64,000 nt of DNA from Streptomyces sp. NBC_01198 (GTDB taxonomy: Bacteria; Actinomycetota; Actinomycetes; Streptomycetales; Streptomycetaceae), in contig NZ_CP108568.1 in NCBI RefSeq assembly GCF_036010485.1, positions 7,697,001-7,761,000 of the forward strand. Reading direction: 5' to 3'. Made by a program: the position numbers and the translations under genes. The stretch's first letter is position 1, and the number at the start of each line of letters is the position of its first letter. Of this stretch, positions 41,826 to 49,833 are shown piece after piece. Below the pieces are notes generated by a model. That model had not been told where the DNA came from and made no database searches. It saw only the letters and a program-made list of their open reading frames with translations.

Positions 41826-43615
41826 TGACCTGGTCCTCCGTCCCACCCTCCGCCACCCCCCGCGAACTGCCCTCGGCCGACGACGCGGTGGCCCACACCC
41901 TCCTCAACTGCCTGCTGCGGGAGGTCTCCGGGCCGGAGCAGTCGGCAGCGCTGGCCCACCACCACCTGGTGCTGCGGCTGCCCCACGACGGGACCCTGCT
42001 GCGGGTGGCGGTCCGGCGCACCTCGCTGCTCGGCGCCCACCGCTTCACCGGCCCGGCCGGTCAGTACGCCGGCGGCCGGTGGTCGCCGATCGGCTGGCGG
42101 CGGCTCGCGGAGCACATCCGGGCCGAACTCGCCGCCCGCACGGGCCTGGCCAACGACGAGTTCGTCTCCCAGGTCGCCGCCAGCCACCGGGGCGTCACCG
42201 CCGGGCTCGCCCAGCCGCGGCCGGATCGCGGCAGCGACCCGCACGCCTTCTACCTGGCCTCCGAGCGGTCCCTGGTCCTCGGGCACCGCTTCCACCCCGC
42301 CCCCAAGGCCCGCGACGCCGGCCCCGCCGCCTGGCAGGACCACGCGCCGGAGGCGGCCGCCGCCTTCCCCGTGCGGCTGCTCGCCGTCCGGGACGAACTG
42401 GTCGTCGAGGAGTACGCCGCGCCCGGGGCGACCGCGCCGCTGGACCGCCTCGGCCGGGCGCCCGACGGATACCGCCTGCTGCCCGTGCACCCCTGGCAGT
42501 ACGACCTGCTGCGGGAGCGCCCCGCGCTGGTGGCCGCCCTGCGCCGCGGGGACGTTCGGGACCTCGGCGCCGGCGGCACCCGCTTCGCGGCCACCGCCTC
42601 GGTGCGCACGCTCTATGACGGCGAGACGTTCCTGAAGTTCAGCCTGAACGTGCGGATCACCAACTGCCTGCGCAAGAACGCCCGCTACGAACTGTCCGGC
42701 GCCGTCGCCCTGACCCGGCTGCTCGGCCCGGTGGCCGCCGACCTCGCCGCGCGCTTCCCCGGCAGCGCGGTCCTGCGCGAGCCCGCCTACCGCAGCCTGG
42801 CGCTGCCGGACGCCGGCGGCGCGCCGGACGTCGACCTGCTCGAAGGCTTCGGGGTGATCGTCAGGGAGGGCCTGGCCGGCCGGACCGGGCCCGACACCAC
42901 CGCGCTGCTGGCCGCGGCCGTCGCCGACGAATACCCCACAGGGCCCGCGCACATCTCCCGCCTGCTGCCCGCCGGCGCCGGGCCGGTGGCGGTGCTTGGC
43001 TGGTGGCAGGCCTATCTCGACCTGCTCGTGCCTCCGGTGCTGGCCGCCTACCTCGACCACGGGGTCGTGCTCGAACCCCATCTGCAGAACGTCCTGGTCT
43101 GCGTCGGCGACGACGGCCTCCCGCGCCAGGTCCTCTTCCGCGACCTGGAGGGCACCAAGCTGCTCCCCGGACACCACCGGGCCGCGCTGGCCGCCCTGCC
43201 CGAGCACGTGGCCGGGCCGCTCACCTACGACGCCGAGCAGGGCTGGACCCGGCTCGTCTACTGCCTGCTGGTCAACAACATCGGCGAGATGCTCGCGGCG
43301 CTCGCCGACCTGTGCCCGGGCGCCGAGCCGACGCTGTGGTCCGCCGTGCGCCGCACCCTGACCGCGTACGGTGCCCGGCACGGCCGCCATCCCCGGCTCG
43401 ACGCGCTGCTCGCGGGCGAGCCGCTGCCCGCCAAGGCCAACCTCCTCACCCGCTGGGAGCGGGCCGCGGACCGGCAGGCGTCCTACGTGCGGCTGCCGTC
43501 ACCGCTGGCGCCCGGCCGCACCCGCGGCGGAACCGTGCACCAGGTGGTACCGCCGCCGGGCGCCCCCGCCACCTGCCCAGGGGCCCACGACCTGCCGAGC
43601 GGCGCCGCACGGTGA
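41825..43615 (+). CDS. IucA/IucC family NRPS-independent siderophore synthetase, second copy
   Basis: A 596-residue NIS synthetase with a canonical active-site block GHRFHPAPKARDA (about residue 155), then LLPVHPWQYDLL, KFSLNVRITNCLRKNAR, HGVVLEPHLQNVLVCVGD and VLFRDLEGTKLL. These are the ATP and acid-binding elements of the family. It starts at the ATG in TGATGA, sharing one base with the previous stop. In vibrioferrin and achromobactin systems one of two such enzymes activates citrate and couples it to serine; this copy is the better match for a canonical enzyme. The exact substrate is unknown. Confidence 0.92.
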   Translation: MTWSSVPPSATPRELPSADDAVAHTLLNCLLREVSGPEQSAALAHHHLVLRLPHDGTLLRVAVRRTSLLGAHRFTGPAGQYAGGRWSPIGWRRLAEHIRAELAARTGLANDEFVSQVAASHRGVTAGLAQPRPDRGSDPHAFYLASERSLVLGHRFHPAPKARDAGPAAWQDHAPEAAAAFPVRLLAVRDELVVEEYAAPGATAPLDRLGRAPDGYRLLPVHPWQYDLLRERPALVAALRRGDVRDLGAGGTRFAATASVRTLYDGETFLKFSLNVRITNCLRKNARYELSGAVALTRLLGPVAADLAARFPGSAVLREPAYRSLALPDAGGAPDVDLLEGFGVIVREGLAGRTGPDTTALLAAAVADEYPTGPAHISRLLPAGAGPVAVLGWWQAYLDLLVPPVLAAYLDHGVVLEPHLQNVLVCVGDDGLPRQVLFRDLEGTKLLPGHHRAALAALPEHVAGPLTYDAEQGWTRLVYCLLVNNIGEMLAALADLCPGAEPTLWSAVRRTLTAYGARHGRHPRLDALLAGEPLPAKANLLTRWERAADRQASYVRLPSPLAPGRTRGGTVHQVVPPPGAPATCPGAHDLPSGAAR

Positions 43616-44868
43616 CCGGCCCCGACCCGCGCGTACGGGACCTCGCCCTGGCCCTGCCGTCCGCCGAGCTGCCCGCCTACATCTACGACCTCACCGCGCT
43701 GGCCGCCCACGCGGCAGCCGTCCGCGCCGCCCTGCCGCCACAGGTGGACCTGTACTACGCCGCCAAGGCCAACCCGGAGCCGCGCATCCTGGCCGCCCTC
43801 GCCCCGCACACCGACGGCTTCGAGGTCTCCTCGGGCGGTGAGCTCGCACACGTGGTCGCCGCCGTGCCCGAGCATCCGCTGGCCTTCGGCGGCCCCGGCA
43901 AGACCCCGGCCGAGATCGCCGCCGCGCTTGAGCGCGGAGTGGGTCGCTTCCATGTCGAGAGCGTCCACGAACTGCGCACCCTCGCCCACCTCGCGGCGCA
44001 CCGCGGGGGCGGCCAGGACCGCCCGGCCCGGGTGCTGCTGCGCTTCAACCTGACCGTCCCGCGCGGCCTGCTGGCCGCCGGCGCGCTGGCGATGGGGGGC
44101 CGTCCCTCACCCTTCGGGCTCGACCCGCGCGAGGCCGACACCGCGATGCGGATGCTCACCGACGGGTCCTGCCCGCAGCTGGAGTTCACCGGCGTGCACG
44201 CCCACCTCGCCAGCGGCCTGGGCGCACCGGAGCTGGCCGCCGTCGCCGAGGCGGTGACGGACTGGGCGGCGGCGCTCGCGCACCGGCACGGCGTCACCCT
44301 GCACGAGGTCAACGTCGGCGGCGGCATGCACGTCGACTACGCAGACCCGGCGGCCCGCTTCGACTGGGCCGGATACGGCGCCGTCCTGGCCCGCGTCGCC
44401 CGCGCCCGCCCCGGGCTGCGGCTGCGTGTCGAACCGGGACGCGCGCTGACCGCGTACTGCGGCTGGTACGCCACCGACGTGCTCGACGTGAAGCGCAGCC
44501 ACGGCGAGGAATTCGCCGTCGTCCGCGGCGGCACCCACCATCTGCGCACCCCCGCGGCCCGCGGCCACGACCAGCCCTGCACGGTGCTGCCGGTGGCGGG
44601 CTGGCCACACCCCTGGCTCCGTCCGGCGGGCGGACCGGGGCCCGTGACGCTCGCCGGACAGCTCTGCACGCCGAAAGACGTCCTGGCCCGCGCGGTCCCG
44701 GCCGCCGGACTCCGCGCCGGGGACCGCGTGGTCTTCGCCATGGCCGGCGCCTACGCCTGGAACATCTCCCACCACGATTTCCTGATGCACCCGCACCCGT
44801 CCGTGCACATGGTCGGCGGCCCGGGCCGCCCTGAGCCACACGCCGCACCGGCCACCGGCGGGGCGTGA
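43612..44868 (+). CDS. PLP-dependent decarboxylase of the Orn/DAP/Arg (type III) family, PvsE-like
   Basis: A 418-residue alanine-racemase-fold decarboxylase. Lys52 in YYAAKANPEPRIL should bind pyridoxal phosphate. The TIM barrel has FEVSSGGELAHV, FTGVHAHLASGL and VNVGGGMHVDY. The second domain has RVEPGRALTA, the catalytic Cys352 in GQLCTPKDVLA, and GAYAWNISHHDFL. It is coupled by a 4-bp overlap to the second synthetase. In vibrioferrin and achromobactin assembly such an enzyme decarboxylates a seryl moiety; in general it would supply or modify the amine unit. No exporter gene follows. Confidence 0.92.
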   Translation: MTGPDPRVRDLALALPSAELPAYIYDLTALAAHAAAVRAALPPQVDLYYAAKANPEPRILAALAPHTDGFEVSSGGELAHVVAAVPEHPLAFGGPGKTPAEIAAALERGVGRFHVESVHELRTLAHLAAHRGGGQDRPARVLLRFNLTVPRGLLAAGALAMGGRPSPFGLDPREADTAMRMLTDGSCPQLEFTGVHAHLASGLGAPELAAVAEAVTDWAAALAHRHGVTLHEVNVGGGMHVDYADPAARFDWAGYGAVLARVARARPGLRLRVEPGRALTAYCGWYATDVLDVKRSHGEEFAVVRGGTHHLRTPAARGHDQPCTVLPVAGWPHPWLRPAGGPGPVTLAGQLCTPKDVLARAVPAAGLRAGDRVVFAMAGAYAWNISHHDFLMHPHPSVHMVGGPGRPEPHAAPATGGA

Positions 44869-45082
44869 CCCCCGTTCCACCAGCCCTTCCGTGGGCCCCG
44901 CGCCCCCCGAATGGCGCACCCGGAGCAGCGGCCGCACAGTGGAGGAGAGGGCCGAACTCCCTGTTCGTGCCGGACGCCCGCCCGCCGGGCGCCCTTGCGC
45001 GAGGCCCACGAGGGTACCGCCGCGCGGCCGCAACGGCCCGGCCGGTACGACGACACAGCCTTTCCAGCTAAGGGGTATTCCC

Positions 45083-45514
45083 ATGGCGAACACCGAGAAC
45101 CCGTCCAGGTCCGTCTCCAGCCGCCGCAGCGACGTCGGCGGCAAGACCACCATCGCCGACTCCGTCGTGGCGGTCATCGCCGGAGTCGCCGTCCGCGAGG
45201 TCGACGGGGTCCACACCATGGGCGGCGGTGCCTCCCGGGCGATGGGCGCGGTACGCGACACGGTCTCGCGCTCCACGGACTTCACCCGCGGGGTGAAGGT
45301 CGAGGTCGGCGAGAAGCAGGCCGCCGTCGACCTGGACGTCGTGGTCCTCTACGGCACCGAGATCGCCGACGCCGCCACCCAGATCCGCTCGCACGTCGCG
45401 AACGCGGTGGAGCGCATGACCGGCCTTGAGATCGTGGAGATCAACGTCAACGTCCGCGACGTCTACATCCCGGGCGAGGAGAACGACGACGAGGAAGAGT
45501 CCCGGGTCCGCTGA
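45083..45514 (+). CDS. Asp23/Gls24 family envelope stress response protein
   Basis: A 143-residue alkaline-shock (DUF322) protein. The core IADSVVAVIAGVAVREVDGV, VKVEVGEKQAAVDLDVVVLYG and VERMTGLEIVEINVNVRDVYI matches Asp23/Gls24. The acidic tail (EENDDEEES) is usual. These proteins associate with the membrane under envelope stress. The ATG start has an AGGGG site. It is monocistronic; about 210 bp of non-coding DNA lies upstream. Confidence 0.92.
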   Translation: MANTENPSRSVSSRRSDVGGKTTIADSVVAVIAGVAVREVDGVHTMGGGASRAMGAVRDTVSRSTDFTRGVKVEVGEKQAAVDLDVVVLYGTEIADAATQIRSHVANAVERMTGLEIVEINVNVRDVYIPGEENDDEEESRVR

Positions 45515-46018
45515 CCCGGCCGTAGCAGGACCGGGCGCACCGCGTCGGCGCACCCCGGGGCGTGCTGTGTGCCCCGGCGCGGGCCGTCGGGTTTCCCGTG
45601 GCGCGCCGGGCGTCGCGGTCGAGCCGCCCGGACCCGGTCCGATGCCCGGGCCCGCCCTCAGGCAGCGGTCGGTCCCCTGCCACGCCCTTGACCACAGGCC
45701 GCAGCCCGCCGGAGCCCGTACCCCGCCGGCGCCGCTGCGGCCTGCGTCGTGCGCACCTCTGCCCGGGCGGTGCCCCCCTTTCCCGGCGTGGCCGGACGCC
45801 CGCCGGCAGCACGCCGCCACGAGGGAAGCAGCGGCCCCCGTCCGCGGGGCCTGCGGCATGTCAGGCCGCCGTCCGGCTCCGCAGCCGGCCCGGCGGTCCG
45901 TCAGTCGTGCTCGGCGGGCGCTCACCCCCGCCGTCGCCGCCGCGCCCCGGATTCCCCGGGCGGCGCCCGGCCGTACCCCCTTGACTCTCAGGTTGCCCGA
46001 GACCCCACCCTGGTCCTC
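45515..46018. other. About 500 bp without a supportable gene
   Basis: Frames here are Arg/Pro-rich shadows with no start signals or recognised domains. The only structured element is the MerR-type promoter at its right end. Confidence 0.6.
45981..46011 (+). promoter_or_regulatory. MerR-type promoter with long spacer
   Basis: TTGACT (45981-45986) and CACCCT (46006-46011) are separated by 19 bp, and the spacer carries the dyad CTC-AGGTTGCCC-GAG. This is the layout of promoters activated by MerR regulators. Transcription would begin near 46018, right at the GTG of the MerR gene, suggesting a leaderless, self-controlled transcript. Confidence 0.5.
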
Positions 46019-46860
46019 GTGGACACCAAGGACCTTCTGCCGATGGGGCAGTTCGCCCAGGCCACCGGCCTGTCGGTGACGACCCTGCGGCACTACGACA
46101 CCACCGGCGTGCTGCCACCCGACGCCATCGACTCCGCCACCGGTTACCGCTACTACACCCGTTCGCAGGTAGGCCGGGCCCAGCTGATCCGCGCCCTGCG
46201 CCAACTCGACGTCCCCGTCGAGCAGATCCGCAGCCTGCTCGACCGCCACGCCGGGGGAGCCGACATCGTCGCCGACCTCGACGCCCGCGTCCGCGCCGCC
46301 GACCGGCGGGTCCGCGACCAGCAGATCATCCTGCGCGGCCTGACCGCCGCCCTGACCGAAGGAATGGGCATGAGCCCTGAGATCACCCTGAGCCGGCGCG
46401 GCGCGGTGCAGGCTCTGGCCTGCCGAGCCTCGCTGGACGCCGCCGGCCTCGACGCCTTCGCGCGTGCCGCCTACCGGACCCTCGAGGCGGCAAGGGCCCG
46501 CTCACCCTGCCCGCACCGGCGTTCATCCGCTACCACGCCCCGATGACCGAGGACAGCCCGACCGAGGTCGAGGCCTGCCTGCCGTACGCGCCCGACGCCA
46601 CCCCGCCCGGCGAGCCGGCCGAGGGCATCCACCTCGTCCAGCTCGACGAGACGCCCTTCGCCAGCACCGTGGTCGAAGGGGACGACGCCGCCTACCCCAG
46701 GATCCAGTCGGCCTACGACGCCGTGGCGGCCTGGATCTCCGCGCACGGCTTCGCGTTCGACGGCCCGGCCCAGGAGATCTACCACCGCTGGTGCGGCGCT
46801 CCCGGCCACCCCGGCAACCGCCTGGAGATCGGCTGGGCGGTCCACGACACGACACCCTGA
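46019..46860 (+). pseudogene. MerR family regulator with effector-binding domain, frameshifted
   Basis: The first frame gives a MerR DNA-binding domain (MGQFAQATGLSVTTLRHYD, then YRYYTRSQVGRAQLIRALRQ) and a dimerisation coiled coil. It drifts into an Arg/Pro/Ser-rich end after residue ~155 and stops at 46546. The expected GyrI-like effector domain (PLTLPAPAFIRYHAPMTED through HRWCGAPGHPGNRLEIGW) continues in another frame from about 46490 to 46860. One missing base near 46487-46495 explains both. An ATG overlapping the first stop could allow separate translation, but the lost domain begins before it. Real mutation or sequencing error cannot be told apart here. Confidence 0.75.
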
Positions 46861-46880
46861 CCACTGGGGCGAACGGGGGA

Positions 46881-46921
46881 ATGCCGCGGCACCGGGGTGC
46901 GCAGCCCCGGTGCCGCGGCAT
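46881..46921. terminator. Strong 17-bp stem-loop terminator
   Basis: Perfect arms ATGCCGCGGCACCGGGG and its complement enclose the loop TGCGCAG. It lies 20 bp after the end of the MerR reading frame and would be a very stable hairpin on either strand. Confidence 0.8.
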
Positions 46922-47070
46922 GGCATACCGGGTGGCCCTTTTGGGCCGCCGCGGATGGCGGAGAGCGCCGGCAGGGGGTGCCATGTAACAAAGCGTGCGT
47001 TCCTCGGATCGCACAGTGACCCTGCACGGTGTGTGCTCACCCGTGGCATGTCGGCAAAGGGAGCCGCGCC

Positions 47071-47607
47071 ATGTCATCCCCATCCCACCCCGGCGGCGAC
47101 GGGGAACCCGCCACCGCCAAGCGCGAGGAACCCGTACGTACCCTCTCGCGGACAGCGGCTACGGCCGGACCGCTGTCCGAAGTCGCCGCCCGGGCCGGCA
47201 GCGAGACCCGGCGGAGCGCCGGTTCCGTCCCGCGGTGGGCAACCGCCGGGCTGCTGCTGCTCATGGGCCTGATCCAGCTGCCCGCCGACTCCGCGGGACT
47301 GCGGGTCGGCAGCGTCTGCGCGGTGCTCGCCGTGGTCTGCGTCGCGCTCGCCCTGCTGCTCGCCGTCGTCGCCACCCTGTGGGTGTGGGCGCTGGTGGCG
47401 GCGGTGGCCGTCGCGGTAGTCCTGGCACACGCGCTGGCCGCGGTGCTCGGCGCCGCCGACATCCTGCGGCACAGCGCCGGCAGCGCGCTGGCCGGCTCCG
47501 GCGCCGCGCAGGCCGCCTGCACAGGACCGGCCCTGCTGATCCTCGTCCTGGCCGCCGTCGGCCTGCTCCGCGGCCGCCGCCCCCCGGCGGCCGGCGAGGA
47601 GGTCTGA
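47071..47607 (+). CDS. Membrane protein of unknown function
   Basis: A 178-residue protein with a polar 55-residue N-terminus and four or five hydrophobic helices from residue 56 (WATAGLLLLMGLIQLP, VCAVLAVVCVALALLLAVVA, ALVAAVAVAVVLAHALAAVL, ALLILVLAAVGLL). The ATG has an AAGGGAG site. No family is recognised. A strong terminator follows at once, so it is probably transcribed alone. Confidence 0.75.
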   Translation: MSSPSHPGGDGEPATAKREEPVRTLSRTAATAGPLSEVAARAGSETRRSAGSVPRWATAGLLLLMGLIQLPADSAGLRVGSVCAVLAVVCVALALLLAVVATLWVWALVAAVAVAVVLAHALAAVLGAADILRHSAGSALAGSGAAQAACTGPALLILVLAAVGLLRGRRPPAAGEEV

Positions 47608-47617
47608 CCCGTTCCCA

Positions 47618-47662
47618 CCGCACCCCGGCCCGGCCGCAACACGCGGCCGGGCCGGGGTGCGG
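47618..47662 (+). terminator. 20-bp perfect stem-loop terminator
   Basis: Arms CCGCACCCCGGCCCGGCCGC and its exact complement flank the loop AACAC, starting 11 bp after the membrane protein stop. Three tandem GGGTGCC heptamers (47661-47681) follow at its right edge. Confidence 0.85.
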
Positions 47663-47803
47663 GTGCCGGGTGCCGGGTGCCGGCTGATCCCGGCCCGCAG
47701 GGCGCCGAGGTGCGTGGGGGTACCGGCCCCGGGTACGCGACGTGCGGACACGGCGTCTAGGCTCGTCCGCCGGTACAGGCGAACAGCCAAGCAGGGGGGT
47801 CAG

Positions 47804-48082
47804 GTGTCATCGAATCAGCGGAGTCTCCGGTCGGCGACAGTGGTCCTGGGGAGCGTGGGGCTGCTGGCGGCAGCCCTGGTCTCGTGTTCCTCGGACCCGG
47901 ACAAGCGGTGCGTGGATCCGGGCACGTACAAGAAGCTCAACGACAAGGACTGCCACGACGGCGGCCCAGGCCGTTACTACTACGGCGGATCCGTCCATGA
48001 CGGAAAGGCGTCCGGCGGAAGCTTCGACAAGGCCGCGGTCGGCCGGGGCGGCCTGGGCGGGCACGACTCCGGCAGCAGCTGA
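47804..48082 (+). CDS. Small secreted lipoprotein
   Basis: A 92-residue protein. From the GTG start there is a basic N-region, a hydrophobic helix (ATVVLGSVGLLAAALVSC) and a lipobox with lipidated Cys28, followed by SSDPDKRC. The mature part has three more Cys (in KRCVDPG and KDCHDGG, plus the lipid Cys) and a Gly/Tyr/Ser-rich tail (GRYYYGGSVHDGKASGGSF). The layout recalls E. coli YgiB-type proteins, which also precede a glutathionylspermidine-synthase-like gene. It ends 29 bp before that gene here. Function unknown. Confidence 0.8.
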   Translation: MSSNQRSLRSATVVLGSVGLLAAALVSCSSDPDKRCVDPGTYKKLNDKDCHDGGPGRYYYGGSVHDGKASGGSFDKAAVGRGGLGGHDSGSS

Positions 48083-48111
48083 GCGGGGACCGGAAGAGGG
48101 GGGAGCCGCCG

Positions 48112-49332
48112 ATGCGCCGACACACCATCGCACCCCGGCACGACTGGCAGCGGATCGTCGAGGAGCAGGGGGTCGTCTATCCCCTCACCCGGCATCCGGA
48201 CGACACCCTGCGCCCGTACTGGGACGAGAGCGCGTACTACTCCTTCACCCTCGCCGAAGTCGAGGCTCTGGAAGCCGTCGTGGAGGAGCTGCACCGGCTC
48301 TGCCTGGACGCCGCGGCGCATATCGTGGCCGAGGACCGCTTCGCCGACTTCGGCATCACCGACCGCAAGCTCGCCGGACTCGTCGCCGACTCCTGGCGGC
48401 GCCGGGACGAAGTGCCGTCGCTGTACGGCCGGTTCGACCTCAGATACGGCAGCGGCACGGAGCCGGAGTCCGGCACGGACGGCGGCACGGCCAAGCTGCT
48501 TGAGTACAACGCCGACACCCCGACCTCTCTGGTCGAGGCCGCCAGCGCCCAGTGGTTCTGGATGGAGGACCGCTTCCCCGGCGCCGACCAGTGGAATTCG
48601 CTGCACGAACGGCTCGTGGAGGCCTGGCGGAAGCAGCGGCCCCTCCTGCAGCCTGGACCCGTGCACTTCGCCCACACGCAGGCCGACGAGCTGGGCGAGG
48701 ACCTGATGACCGTCGCCTATCTGCGCGAGACCGCGGAGCAGGCTGGGCTGTCCACCGTCGCACTGTCCGTCGAGGACATCGGCTGGGACCGGCTCTCCGG
48801 CCGGTTCGTCGACCTGCAACTGGGCTTCATCCGCACGTGTTTCAAGCTCTACCCGTGGGAATGGCTGGCCACCGACCGGTTCGGCCCGCACGTCCTCGAC
48901 ACCCTCGACAACGGTGGCGGTAGCGGGACGACCTGCTGGATCGAACCCGCCTGGAAGATGCTCCTGTCCAACAAGGCACTGCTGGCGATCCTGTGGGAAC
49001 GCAACCCCGGCCATCCCCACCTGCTGCCCGCCTACCTGGACGGGCCGCGCGAACTCGCCGCCACGACCGGCTACGTGGCCAAGCCCCTGCTGGGCCGCGA
49101 GGGCGCTGGGATCACCGTTCACCGGCCGGGTGAGCCCGTACCGGACAGCCAGGCCGACGGCGAGGAGGCCTACTGCTACCAGGAGTTGTGCCCGCTGCCC
49201 GATGTCGACGGCAACCGGGTGGTGCTGGGCGCCTGGGTGGTCGGCGACGAAGCGGCAGGGCTCGGCATCCGGGAGTCGGCGGGCCTGATCACGGACGAGT
49301 ACGCGCGCTTCATCCCGCACATCGTCGTGTGA
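48112..49332 (+). CDS. Glutathionylspermidine synthase-like ATP-grasp protein (YgiC/YjfC type)
   Basis: A 406-residue protein homologous to the synthetase half of E. coli Gss. Family blocks are RPYWDESAYYSFTLAEVEAL, KLLEYNADTPTSLVEAA, EPAWKMLLSNKALLAILWE and VAKPLLGREGAGITVH. It lacks the amidase half, and streptomycetes do not make glutathione, so it likely ligates another amine to another acid; the true substrate is unknown. The ATG follows a GGGGGGAG site. It forms a likely operon with the lipoprotein gene before it and the membrane protein gene after it. Confidence 0.88.
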   Translation: MRRHTIAPRHDWQRIVEEQGVVYPLTRHPDDTLRPYWDESAYYSFTLAEVEALEAVVEELHRLCLDAAAHIVAEDRFADFGITDRKLAGLVADSWRRRDEVPSLYGRFDLRYGSGTEPESGTDGGTAKLLEYNADTPTSLVEAASAQWFWMEDRFPGADQWNSLHERLVEAWRKQRPLLQPGPVHFAHTQADELGEDLMTVAYLRETAEQAGLSTVALSVEDIGWDRLSGRFVDLQLGFIRTCFKLYPWEWLATDRFGPHVLDTLDNGGGSGTTCWIEPAWKMLLSNKALLAILWERNPGHPHLLPAYLDGPRELAATTGYVAKPLLGREGAGITVHRPGEPVPDSQADGEEAYCYQELCPLPDVDGNRVVLGAWVVGDEAAGLGIRESAGLITDEYARFIPHIVV

Positions 49333-49414
49333 CCCCTCGCCCGGGACAGCGCCGTCCGCCCCGGCATGAGCGGGCGGCGGGCGGGCAGGCGCCCCCGGGG
49401 AGGGGGAACGCGTG

Positions 49415-49828
49415 ATGGAAGCCATGGGTGCGACGGAGTTGGCAGGCAGCAGGGGCGCGCCGCACGGCGTGACCGGATGGCTCTGGGCCGCGGCCATCGT
49501 GGCGTTCTACCTGCTGGTGCGGTTCCTGCTCGCCTACGCCGCCAACCGCCGCGCCGGCGCCGAGCGCCCGGCCCACCAGGTGTGGACCGACGCCCGCCAC
49601 CGGCAGCCGGCCGAACGCCGGGAAGGCCTGCTGCCCCGCTACCTGCTGGGGCGCGCGGTCCTCGTCGTGGGCATGCTGCTGTTCCTGCCGGTGGCGCTCA
49701 TACCGGCGAAGTGGCTGCGGATCGCCATCCTCGCCGTCGCCGGCCCCGTGGTGGTGGCCGTGGTCGCCTACGCCGACCACCGCACCGGCTCGCGCCGCCG
49801 GGCCCGCGAGTCCGAACAGCCGGTCTGA
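49415..49828 (+). CDS. Two-to-four-helix membrane protein, unknown function
   Basis: A 137-residue protein. Hydrophobic segments are WLWAAAIVAFYLLVRFLLAY, LLGRAVLVVGMLLFLPVALI and LRIAILAVAGPVVVAVVAY, joined by basic loops. The ATG (with a GGGGAGGGGGAA site) is chosen over an adjacent GTG. It follows the glutathionylspermidine-synthase-like gene by 82 bp on the same strand and may be part of that small cluster. It converges on the acetyltransferase gene with a 5-bp gap. Confidence 0.72.
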   Translation: MEAMGATELAGSRGAPHGVTGWLWAAAIVAFYLLVRFLLAYAANRRAGAERPAHQVWTDARHRQPAERREGLLPRYLLGRAVLVVGMLLFLPVALIPAKWLRIAILAVAGPVVVAVVAYADHRTGSRRRARESEQPV

Positions 49829-49833
49829 CGTCC

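Noticed and set aside
37783..44868. Desferrioxamine (desABCD) cluster
   Set aside because: There is no lysine decarboxylase/monooxygenase/acyltransferase set, and two NIS synthetases plus an ATP-grasp ligase do not fit.
47661..47681. Three tandem GGGTGCC heptamers as a possible iteron or CRISPR-like repeat
   Set aside because: Only three short copies, no spacers, next to a terminator; most likely slippage in GC-rich DNA.
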